A DNA stretch of 64,000 bases from assembly GCA_903959905.1 (NCBI GenBank), contig CAJBYO010000085.1:143145-207144 (forward strand), written 5' to 3'. Shown here one piece after another: positions 25,445 to 33,463 of the stretch (position 1 is its first letter; each line of letters opens with the position of its first letter). This stretch comes from an uncultured Bacteroidales bacterium. GTDB taxonomy: Bacteria; Bacteroidota; Bacteroidia; Bacteroidales; FEN-979. A model generated the notes under the pieces. It was not told where the DNA came from and made no database searches. It saw only the letters and a list, made by a program, of their open reading frames with translations. The position numbers and the translations under genes are program-made.

Positions 25445-26089
25445 CTACTCATCGCCCACGTTCAGGTCATAGATACTCCTGATGCTTGAGAAGTACTCCT
25501 CCAGGTTCACATCCAGCTCCTTAAGTAACCCGTTATGCAGATCATACACCCATGCGTGGATCATTGGATAACCGGTTTTATACCATTTACGCTGCACATG
25601 ATCAATTTTGGCAATGTTGACACACTGTTCAATCACATTCAGTTCAACAAGGCGGTCAAATTTAAGGTGTGAATCACTGATGGCGTCCAGTTCATGCTGA
25701 TGGATCCGGTAAACATCGCGAAGGTTCTGCAGCCAGCTGTTGAGCTGTCCCATGTCGGTTGGATGAAGGGCCGCTTTAACACCTCCGCAACCATAATGAC
25801 CGCATACAATAATGTGCTGTATTTCAAGGAATTCAACAGCATACTGAATCACTGCGTTGATATTGTTGTCGGCACCCACTACCAGGTTGGCCACATTCCG
25901 GTGAACAAACACCTCCCCCTCGTCCAACCCCATGATCACATTGGCCGGAACCCTGCTGTCGGAACAACCTATATAAAGGTAATGTGGCCGCTGATCCCGG
26001 GCCAGTTTTTCAAAAAAATGCTCGTCGGCCGCAAGTTTTGAACGTACCCAGGCTTTATTGTTTTCAAATATCTTAAGATAAGATTCCAT
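25445..26089 (-). CDS. can: Beta-class carbonic anhydrase
   Basis: A 214-residue enzyme from ATG 26089 (MESYLKIF); the frame opens 12 codons earlier, but family alignment favours the internal ATG. Zinc ligands: Cys42 and Asp44 in GCSDSR, His98 and Cys101 in CGHYGCGG. Layout and length match E. coli Can, including IHGW-like (IHAWVYDLHNGLL) and LDV segments. It interconverts CO2 and bicarbonate in the cytoplasm. It is convergent with the polyketide cluster. Confidence 0.93.
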   Translation of the reverse strand: MESYLKIFENNKAWVRSKLAADEHFFEKLARDQRPHYLYIGCSDSRVPANVIMGLDEGEVFVHRNVANLVVGADNNINAVIQYAVEFLEIQHIIVCGHYGCGGVKAALHPTDMGQLNSWLQNLRDVYRIHQHELDAISDSHLKFDRLVELNVIEQCVNIAKIDHVQRKWYKTGYPMIHAWVYDLHNGLLKELDVNLEEYFSSIRSIYDLNVGDE

Positions 26090-26177
26090 ATCAGTTAAAA
26101 TTTGAATAAAAGTACGGAATTTCAAATAGTATCATGGCAAAATCCTTTTTTCCTTACCTTTAGCCACAAAAACACCG

Positions 26178-29100
26178 ATGTTCTCCAAATCCTGTTTCCT
26201 ACTTTTGATCATTGCTTTTCTGCAACTTAACTCAGTACTTCTTGCCGGGCCCGGCGACACAACCACCGTTCAAACTTTCACTTTCGGATCGCCACAGGAT
26301 GCGAAATTCCTTTTCCCGGGAACAACAAAAAAGTGGAGTAAAATCCTGATGGAATACACCCTGAAATGCAATCCTGCCCAGGTTCCGCAATGTGGTGAAT
26401 GGGATTATCTGACCTACACCTACTTGTATAAACATACCGGGAAGTGGGACTCCACGCGGTACACCCATTCAAACTACACCATCAACGGGATAACCCCTGA
26501 TTCACTGATGTACATGAACAATGCTGCATGGTCGTTCGCACCCTGGTTTGAATATTCCAACACGACCATCCCAACCAGTTCCATCCTCGTTGGCGACACC
26601 ATCCAGGTATTGGGATATACCTTCAGCAACAATGCCACCGATTCAAGGACCCAGCTCATCTTCAATGCACAGGAACTTGCACAATCGGGCCTCATGCCCG
26701 GTGAAATTGTCAGTTTGCGCTTCAAATTTTATTCTGTCGGCAGCCCCCTCGAAAAACTGCTGATCAGGATGAAGAATAGCAGCATTGACTCCATCAACCC
26801 GGCAAGTGTTGAATCTTCAGGTTTTACAGAGGTTTTCAAGAGAGACTGGCAGTTTGTATCCACCGGCTGGCAGGAAATCCCGTTAACCTATCCTTTTATA
26901 TGGGACGGCACATCCAACATTCTGGTCGACATCAGTTATGAACACCGCCTGCAAGGCGCTTCCAATGGAACCTTCTCAGGAATTCCCGGCCATCCGTCAG
27001 TAACCAGTTCTTACGTGAATGACGGATTCCTTAAATTCAGAGACATGGACCTTGTTGATGTTCCCGCACAGGTCTTTTCAACCCTTGACAGCGGAATAAC
27101 CGTTACTTTCTGGCAGTACGGCGACCCGTTGCTTCAGCCACAGAATAACACACTGTTTGAAGGCTTTGACAGTGCCGGCCAGCGGGTGGTCAATGTTCAC
27201 CTTCCCTGGAGTGACCGGAAAGTATACTGGGATGCAGGCCGCAATGCAAGTGGTTACGACAGGATCAGCATCCTGGTCAACGACCCGACAAAATACAGGG
27301 GAAAGTGGAACCACTGGGCCTTTACAAAGGATGTGGCAAAAGGCCGGATGCGAATTTACCTGAACGGACAGTTGCTTTTCACGCAGGGTTCAAGGTACAG
27401 GCCGATGAACGGCATCAAAACCTTCAGGATAGGGAGTGATGGCACCGGCACGACAAATTTTTACGATGGGATGATTGACGAATTTGCCATCTGGGACAAA
27501 GCCCTGAGCGATACCGCAATCAGGGCGTTCATGTACAGGGATATTGCCCAGACTCATCCTGATTATGCACATCTTCTTGCCTATTACCAATTCAATACAG
27601 GCACCGGGCTTACTGCTGTGGATGCAGCCCCGGGCTCACACAACGGACAGCTCACCGGTTATCCTGAATGGCAAAATTACAAGGGGAAAGACCTCTTCAG
27701 GAACCTGACTGAAGTGAACGACCGGCCTTGCATCAGGTTTGGTCAGGGCATTTACAATCCTGCCACACTGGATTCAACAATGAAGGTCGATACCGTGGCC
27801 CTCCCGCCTGTTATGATTGTTATCTTCGGCGACACGGTTCACCCCTATCGGCCCACAGACTCACTTACCAGATTCCCTGCTTACTACGCAGGTTATCTAT
27901 ATAACTCCCAAGGACTGCCAATTGATTCCGCACTCGTAACACCAGATGCGACCCTTCATAAAAAAGATTACAGTTATTATGGTAAACCATTTGAAATCAC
28001 AGAACGATATGAGCTTGCCAGGTACATCACCCCTTACGGCAACAACCTGACCCTGGGCGACGGATGGACATGGATCTTTGACCTCACCGACTATGCTTCA
28101 CTGTTAAAGGACTCTGTCCATCTTTCTGCCGGAAACTGGCAGGAACTGCTCGACATGAAGTTCAGGATGATTGAAGGCACGCCTCCAAGAGATATCCTCG
28201 GCATCAGGAATATCTATTCGGGCAATCACGGATATGCCAGTGCAGCTGAGCATAACCTTCCACCTATCACCGTGAAAATTGACACGAATGTGCGAAACGC
28301 CCGCCTGAAAATGAGGATCACCGGCCACGGATTTGGCGGAGGACTCAACTGCTCGGAATTCTGCCCGAGAACCAACGAACTGAAGGTCAACGGAACCCAT
28401 GCATATAACCACCTTGTCTGGCGCAACGACTGCGGATTAAACCCACTCTATCCGCAGGGTGGCACCTGGCTATATGACCGGGCTGAGTGGTGCCCGGGCG
28501 CCGAGGTCCGGACAAAGAACTTTGAACTGTCAAGCCTCATTGTACCTGGCGACTCAATAACCCTTGATTACGAACTGCAGCCGGGGTACACATGGAATGG
28601 CCAGGGAAGCTGGCCCTATTACGCCATTGAATCACAACTGATCACCTACGGCAAGCCCAATTTCAAACTGGATGCCGCAATGGAAGAGGTATTGTCGCCT
28701 AACCGCGATAAACTCTATAACCGATACAACCCATTGTGCGGACAGCCCTTTATTGCCATAAAGAACAACGGTTCTGAAGCATTGCATTCCGCAGTCATAG
28801 AGTATGGCCCTGCAGGTGGTAAGACCCAAACCTACGCCTGGAGCGGCAACCTGCCTTTTCAGGATACAGTGAGGATTCTGCTCCCTTCAATTGACTGGAA
28901 CGACTGGGTTGGTGGCGACAACCGATTCATTTTCAGAATTAAACAGCCCAACGGAGGCACGGATGAATACCCATCCAATGATGTTATGAGCACCCCGTTT
29001 GTTGTGCCACCCACCTATGAAAATGAGCTCATCTTAAAATTAAAGACAAATCACCTTGCCTATGCGATTTCCTGGGTACTGGCCGACCAGGACGGCAATA

Positions 29101-29624
29101 TCCTGTATCATAACGGAGCACTGGAAAACAATACCATTTACCAGGACACCTTCAGACTGGCTAAAGGTTGCTACAGGCTCATCATCCGCGATGCCGACGG
29201 TGAAGGCCTCACATACTGGGCAAACATGCCACCTTACGGTAACGGTACAGCTGGCTATGCGCAACTGAAAAAAATGGACGGAACACTTGTAAAATCGTTC
29301 CAGGCAGATTTTGGCAGGGAGATCGCCCAGAGTTTCACGGTTGGCATGACCATAGATGTGCCAGAGTTGAATCCGCTTGGATATATCTCTGTTTATCCGA
29401 ACCCTACCTCAGGAAGGTTTGACATTTCACTGATCCTTGACCAGGCTCAGAGCGTGACTGTTATGATTCATGATGCCATGGGCAATGAGGTCTTTGCGAC
29501 GTCTTCCCGCGTGAATGAAAAATCGGTCATCCCGGTTGACCTTGGTTTTTACCATGCAGGCATCTACTTTGTGTCTGTTGTAACGAAATCGGGGACAACC
29601 GTCAGGAAAATTGTGAAATATTAA
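26178..29624 (+). CDS. T9SS-exported PNGase F-like protein with LamG insert
   Basis: A 1148-residue secreted protein. Signal peptide about 1-23. Residues about 30-95 contain CGEWDY, aligning with the catalytic Asp motif of PNGase F (Asp76 here). A LamG/concanavalin-type domain follows at about 305-455. The remaining PNGase F blocks come later: a YITPYGNNL segment, the NCSEFCPRT motif with Glu727 at the second catalytic position, and DRAEWCPG. A T9SS type-A sorting domain (VYPNPTSGRFD to VRKIVKY) ends it. PNGase F cleaves N-glycans from asparagine. This protein may act on glycoproteins or a related amide bond outside the cell; activity is not proven by the sequence. Confidence 0.85.
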   Translation: MFSKSCFLLLIIAFLQLNSVLLAGPGDTTTVQTFTFGSPQDAKFLFPGTTKKWSKILMEYTLKCNPAQVPQCGEWDYLTYTYLYKHTGKWDSTRYTHSNYTINGITPDSLMYMNNAAWSFAPWFEYSNTTIPTSSILVGDTIQVLGYTFSNNATDSRTQLIFNAQELAQSGLMPGEIVSLRFKFYSVGSPLEKLLIRMKNSSIDSINPASVESSGFTEVFKRDWQFVSTGWQEIPLTYPFIWDGTSNILVDISYEHRLQGASNGTFSGIPGHPSVTSSYVNDGFLKFRDMDLVDVPAQVFSTLDSGITVTFWQYGDPLLQPQNNTLFEGFDSAGQRVVNVHLPWSDRKVYWDAGRNASGYDRISILVNDPTKYRGKWNHWAFTKDVAKGRMRIYLNGQLLFTQGSRYRPMNGIKTFRIGSDGTGTTNFYDGMIDEFAIWDKALSDTAIRAFMYRDIAQTHPDYAHLLAYYQFNTGTGLTAVDAAPGSHNGQLTGYPEWQNYKGKDLFRNLTEVNDRPCIRFGQGIYNPATLDSTMKVDTVALPPVMIVIFGDTVHPYRPTDSLTRFPAYYAGYLYNSQGLPIDSALVTPDATLHKKDYSYYGKPFEITERYELARYITPYGNNLTLGDGWTWIFDLTDYASLLKDSVHLSAGNWQELLDMKFRMIEGTPPRDILGIRNIYSGNHGYASAAEHNLPPITVKIDTNVRNARLKMRITGHGFGGGLNCSEFCPRTNELKVNGTHAYNHLVWRNDCGLNPLYPQGGTWLYDRAEWCPGAEVRTKNFELSSLIVPGDSITLDYELQPGYTWNGQGSWPYYAIESQLITYGKPNFKLDAAMEEVLSPNRDKLYNRYNPLCGQPFIAIKNNGSEALHSAVIEYGPAGGKTQTYAWSGNLPFQDTVRILLPSIDWNDWVGGDNRFIFRIKQPNGGTDEYPSNDVMSTPFVVPPTYENELILKLKTNHLAYAISWVLADQDGNILYHNGALENNTIYQDTFRLAKGCYRLIIRDADGEGLTYWANMPPYGNGTAGYAQLKKMDGTLVKSFQADFGREIAQSFTVGMTIDVPELNPLGYISVYPNPTSGRFDISLILDQAQSVTVMIHDAMGNEVFATSSRVNEKSVIPVDLGFYHAGIYFVSVVTKSGTTVRKIVKY

Positions 29625-29645
29625 GGTAGTTTTATCAAATTTCCC

Positions 29646-29653
29646 TAAGTTTG
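29646..29653 (+). promoter_or_regulatory. Possible -7 promoter box for the barrel protein
   Basis: TAAGTTTG fits TAnnTTTG in the 54-base gap, 25 bases before the ATG at 29679. The -33 region is only loosely T-rich. Confidence 0.45.
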
Positions 29654-29678
29654 CACCAAACTCAAAAAACTAAACCCA

Positions 29679-30419
29679 ATGAAAAAAACATTCTTCGCAG
29701 TAATTCTCGCCTTGTTATTCTTTGCAGGGCCCCTGATGTCGCAAAAACAATTGTATTTTGGCGTTGCAGGCACAGGACTCAGTTCAGTGATTATCAACCA
29801 GAACAATTATGGATATACAGCTCTGGATGAAAAATTCACGATGGGAGCCGCAGGCAATGTCAATATCGGTTTTGATTTTAGCAACCATGTTGGACTAAAA
29901 CTGGAAATCGGAATCGCAAAACTCGGAGAAAATTATGACAAGGAAATCACAAAAAATGACACCTTATTCAACTTTACCAGAGATGTTAAACTTAACTACC
30001 TTCAGATTCCGCTTTTGTTCAAATTCAGGACAGGTGGTGATGTAGCAAAATTCTATTTAATGGCAGGTCCCCAGTTTAATTTTCTGTTATCTGCCTCACA
30101 AAAATATTTAAAAAATGAAGTAGTTGAAAGCGGAACGTTTCCAGGACCAGGTAATATACCAGTGGTACTTGGTGAAGAAACGATAACCGATTGGTATAAT
30201 TCATTTGATGTCATGGGCAGGCTTGATCTAGGTGTAGATATCCAATTAGCAAAATTTCTCTCCCTCAATGTTGGATTGACCATGGCTTATGGATTCATGG
30301 ATATCAATGCTAAAGGATATGACATTCCGGATACAGACGGAAACTACAATCCCTCTCACAACGTATACGGTGGAATCAATTTCGGCATCAATTACCTTTT
30401 GCCACTCGGTTCAAAATAA
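29679..30419 (+). CDS. PorT-family outer-membrane beta-barrel protein
   Basis: A 246-residue protein with a signal peptide (about 1-21, ending LMSQ) and a series of short amphipathic strands with glycine turns (KLNYLQIPLLFKFRTGG, FYLMAGPQFNFLLS). It ends in a NYLLPLGSK strand. The LQIPLLFK block is typical of small PorT-type barrels of Bacteroidota. Its function is not known. It has its own promoter-like box and is followed by a strong terminator. Confidence 0.82.
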   Translation: MKKTFFAVILALLFFAGPLMSQKQLYFGVAGTGLSSVIINQNNYGYTALDEKFTMGAAGNVNIGFDFSNHVGLKLEIGIAKLGENYDKEITKNDTLFNFTRDVKLNYLQIPLLFKFRTGGDVAKFYLMAGPQFNFLLSASQKYLKNEVVESGTFPGPGNIPVVLGEETITDWYNSFDVMGRLDLGVDIQLAKFLSLNVGLTMAYGFMDINAKGYDIPDTDGNYNPSHNVYGGINFGINYLLPLGSK

Positions 30420-30440
30420 GAAACTGAAATGGAATTTCCG

Positions 30441-30472
30441 GAGGCTGTCTGAAACGACAGCCTCTTTTTTTT
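30441..30472 (+). terminator. Rho-independent terminator
   Basis: Perfect 9-base stem GAGGCTGTC/GACAGCCTC (30441-30449 with 30456-30464) with a 6-base loop, followed by eight Ts. It ends the barrel-protein transcript. The T tract overlaps the stop codon of the convergent acyl-CoA dehydrogenase gene. Confidence 0.92.
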
Positions 30473-32018
30473 ATCCCAGGTTAAACCAGGAACTGCCCTC
30501 TTTATAATCATCAACAATATCCGGCGTGGCAATCGTATGGAACGAACCCAGCAGTTCGGCAATTTCGCGACGTATTTCTATCAGGGCATTTGTAACAAGG
30601 TCCTGTCTGAATCCCCTGTCAGCTGCTGCAATAACCATTTCCATGGCCACAATACGGCTCATGACTTTGCCCAGTTCCACCAGTTTCCGCTGTGAAAACT
30701 GCACGAACAAACCGAAACTCAAAAGGTCCTGAAGTTCCCTTGCAGCATGCTCTGTATGCCTGTAATGCCGCAGGAAAGTATACAGGTTATGCTCCCTGGC
30801 TTTTTTCATTCTTTTGACAAGTCCTTCAGCCACCTGGGCGTATAACATGTCGTTTGAACCTTCAAAAATCTGGAACGGTCGGCTGTCAACGATACCCCGC
30901 CCGCCAATGTGGCTGAACCGGTAGGCTTTTGCACCTGTCAGTTGCACCAGCGACTGCGCAGCCTCCTGCATAAGGTCGGTCACAAAGCTTTTCATTGAGT
31001 TGGCGACCATTCCGCTTGCAGAGAGATCATGTTCCAATCCGGCCTTATGACTGCTGTATGCACACATGGAGGATGCGACGGTAAATGCAGCCTGCATCCG
31101 TGCAAGTCGCTGCTGTACCTGGTCATACTGAATGAGAGACTGGCCACCCGCCGATCGCTGCCGGCAATGATCAAACGCTTCATCCATCATCCTGTGGATA
31201 AAACCAAGGGCCATCCCCGGAAAATGCAGCCTGCTCCTGTGAAGCAGGTCAAGCAGCAGTTTAATGCCGGTTGTTTTGGGCACAAGCCGGTGCGAACCCG
31301 GAATCCTGACATCTATCAGGTTCCTGCCGTAGGGGATCTGGTGAAGTCCGAGGTTGTCAAAAAGTTCTTCGACAATGATCTGCTGTCCGGGCTGTGTGGT
31401 ATCACAAATGAAAAAATCGATATCCCGTTTCAATTCTCCTGTGGCTGTTGCTTCACGGGCGGTGAGAAGCCAGTAATCGGCAAAACCGGTGAGACCCGCC
31501 CAATGTTTTGTGCCACGGATGTGATAATGGTCTTCAATGGCAGAAAACCTGGTTTGCATGTTCAGTGCATCTGTGCCGAAATCAGGCTCGGTAATCATCA
31601 GGCCTCCCATGTTTTTTTCTTGGAGGAATCTGTCAAAAATGGATTGCTTAACATCGTCCTGTGCATACTTGACAACCGGCTGGATAAAAAGTCCTGAATT
31701 GATCCCCAGAGTAAGGGAAAGGGCGAGTGACTCATAGGAGGCAGCAGACAGCATTGCCAGGATTTCGTTGATATGTCCTCCCCTGCCGCCAAATTCAAGA
31801 GGGATACAGACTGCAAGAGGATTCATATCCATCACTTCTTTCAGCACCCCTTCCGGGATACCACGCGGCAAAACGGTTCGGTCAGGAGGTTCCTGATCCC
31901 TGAAAACTTTCTTCATCCCGGTATTCAAACCGGCAAGAAACTCCCTGAAAGGAACAATGCCGGGTCTTCCAGCGTGATGGCCACTTTCACCGGATGAATT
32001 CTTCTTAATGTGAGTCAT
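30471..32018 (-). CDS. Acyl-CoA dehydrogenase
   Basis: A 515-residue flavoprotein. The N-terminal helical domain carries PLEFGGRGG. The middle beta domain has MITEPDFGTDALNMQT and GTKHWAGLTGFADYWLL. The C-terminal helical domain has GGRGI and QIFEGSNDML, the FAD-binding block. The family oxidises acyl-CoA at the alpha-beta bond. The N-terminus has about 20 extra polar residues. A single gene, read away from the epimerase-like gene, with the inverted-repeat element upstream. The substrate chain length cannot be told. Confidence 0.88.
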   Translation of the reverse strand: MTHIKKNSSGESGHHAGRPGIVPFREFLAGLNTGMKKVFRDQEPPDRTVLPRGIPEGVLKEVMDMNPLAVCIPLEFGGRGGHINEILAMLSAASYESLALSLTLGINSGLFIQPVVKYAQDDVKQSIFDRFLQEKNMGGLMITEPDFGTDALNMQTRFSAIEDHYHIRGTKHWAGLTGFADYWLLTAREATATGELKRDIDFFICDTTQPGQQIIVEELFDNLGLHQIPYGRNLIDVRIPGSHRLVPKTTGIKLLLDLLHRSRLHFPGMALGFIHRMMDEAFDHCRQRSAGGQSLIQYDQVQQRLARMQAAFTVASSMCAYSSHKAGLEHDLSASGMVANSMKSFVTDLMQEAAQSLVQLTGAKAYRFSHIGGRGIVDSRPFQIFEGSNDMLYAQVAEGLVKRMKKAREHNLYTFLRHYRHTEHAARELQDLLSFGLFVQFSQRKLVELGKVMSRIVAMEMVIAAADRGFRQDLVTNALIEIRREIAELLGSFHTIATPDIVDDYKEGSSWFNLG

Positions 32019-32127
32019 AACTTTATGTGCCGGGTATGGCGAAATTACCCCCTATTTTAATTTGAACCAAATTACAAAATTAGCAAAGTTCTTTGAATAT
32101 AAGTTGGGACGTTGGACTCGGGGTGGT

Positions 32128-32272
32128 GTTTCTCGCAGATTTTCGCAGATTAAAGCGCAGATTTTGGCAGATTAAAATAATATTGCAGGTATATTGAACC
32201 ATATTGCCTGACAGTAAATTGATGTATTTAAATAGTAATTTGCGCTTTAATCTGCGAAAATCTGCGAGAAAC
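32128..32272. repeat. 32-bp inverted-repeat element
   Basis: A 32-base arm at 32128-32159 (TCGCAGATTTTCGCAGATTA core) is perfectly complementary to 32241-32272, with 81 bases between. A further direct copy of the CTGCGAGAAA motif follows at 32273-32292. The element lies in the 312-base gap between two minus-strand genes and could fold in RNA. It looks like a small non-autonomous repeat. No ORF is inside. Confidence 0.85.
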
Positions 32273-32330
32273 TGCGAGAAAAATCTGCGAGAACCAACGC
32301 GCAGCGAAAATCAGCATAATCAATCCCGCA

Positions 32331-33251
32331 CTATCTCAGTTTCTCCACGATTGCCTTCACCCCATCCTCATATTTTGTCGGAACAAAACCAAACCGCTTT
32401 TCAAATTTGCTGCTGTCAAGAAAATAGTCACGGTCAAACTGGTACCGCATTTCATAAAGTTCGGCAAACATCGGCACAAACAAGGATATCGATTTAACCA
32501 TCCATGCAGGAATAACCTGGTATTTACCTGCTTTACCCATTTCCCCGGCAAATAGTGCGATCCATTCCGCGCCAGTCAGGCTATTGGGATCAGTGGGCAA
32601 ATTCCAGACCTGGTTAAAAGCATCGGGTGTATTGCCCAGAATGGCCGTTGCCAGACCCGCATCGGGGGTATAGGTAAATGAATGTTTCGTTTTAGCAGTA
32701 AAAAGCCATTGGGCCGTTTTATTTTTGATAAGGTTTTTATAGACAACTTCTATGAGAAGCATGTTGTTGCCAACTCCGTAGAAATCAGCTGAACGGGCAA
32801 TAATTGCATTTAACCTGCCCGCGGCAATATTGTCGAGGATCATGCGGTCAACCGTTGCACGCACTTCACCCTTTTTGCTTGTTGGGCTTATCGGTGAGTT
32901 TTCCGTGATATGTTTTACGTTATCGCCGCCAATGGCATAAACATTATCAAAGAACACCATCCGGGCACCGTGTTCCACGCAGGCATCAATGACATGCTGC
33001 ATCAGCGGGGGCCATTGCTCCTGCCACACCCTGGTTTTATACGCAAGGCCTACCGTGAGATACACTACTTCTGACCCTTTCACTGCATTGAAAACATCCT
33101 CTCGTTTTGTCAGGTCAGCAGTAAAAAGCTGATCACTGTCATTCACCTTTTTTGGCGTCCTTCCGGCACACCTGATTTCCGAAGTGTAGTTTTTCAGCGC
33201 TTTGGCAAGTTCGAGGCCAATAACCCCTCCTGCGCCTAAAATTGTTTGCAT
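32331..33251 (-). CDS. NAD(P)-binding epimerase/dehydratase-like protein
   Basis: A 306-residue extended-SDR protein. It starts with a GAGGVIGLELAKAL nucleotide-binding loop and has a TVGLAYKTR strand and a GVGNNML active-region segment. The usual Tyr-x3-Lys is not obvious, so it may be an atypical SDR (NmrA-like or NAD-dependent epimerase family). It is likely a cytoplasmic oxidoreductase with an unknown substrate. It stands alone and diverges from the kinase at 33464. Confidence 0.78.
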   Translation of the reverse strand: MQTILGAGGVIGLELAKALKNYTSEIRCAGRTPKKVNDSDQLFTADLTKREDVFNAVKGSEVVYLTVGLAYKTRVWQEQWPPLMQHVIDACVEHGARMVFFDNVYAIGGDNVKHITENSPISPTSKKGEVRATVDRMILDNIAAGRLNAIIARSADFYGVGNNMLLIEVVYKNLIKNKTAQWLFTAKTKHSFTYTPDAGLATAILGNTPDAFNQVWNLPTDPNSLTGAEWIALFAGEMGKAGKYQVIPAWMVKSISLFVPMFAELYEMRYQFDRDYFLDSSKFEKRFGFVPTKYEDGVKAIVEKLR

Positions 33252-33463
33252 CGTTATGGAATTTTAATGTAATTTATTATTCCCATTATTTTTCACTGCT
33301 GCATGCTTATCGCAAAATTACATAATTACGTCGGGCAATTCAGAAATAAATATTCACATGAATACAATGTATAATATTTATTTACTACCTTTATCACCAT
33401 TATTAACAACATTGAATTGTATTTATTTTACAAGGAATCCGGCAGCCTTGTTATGAAAATATA

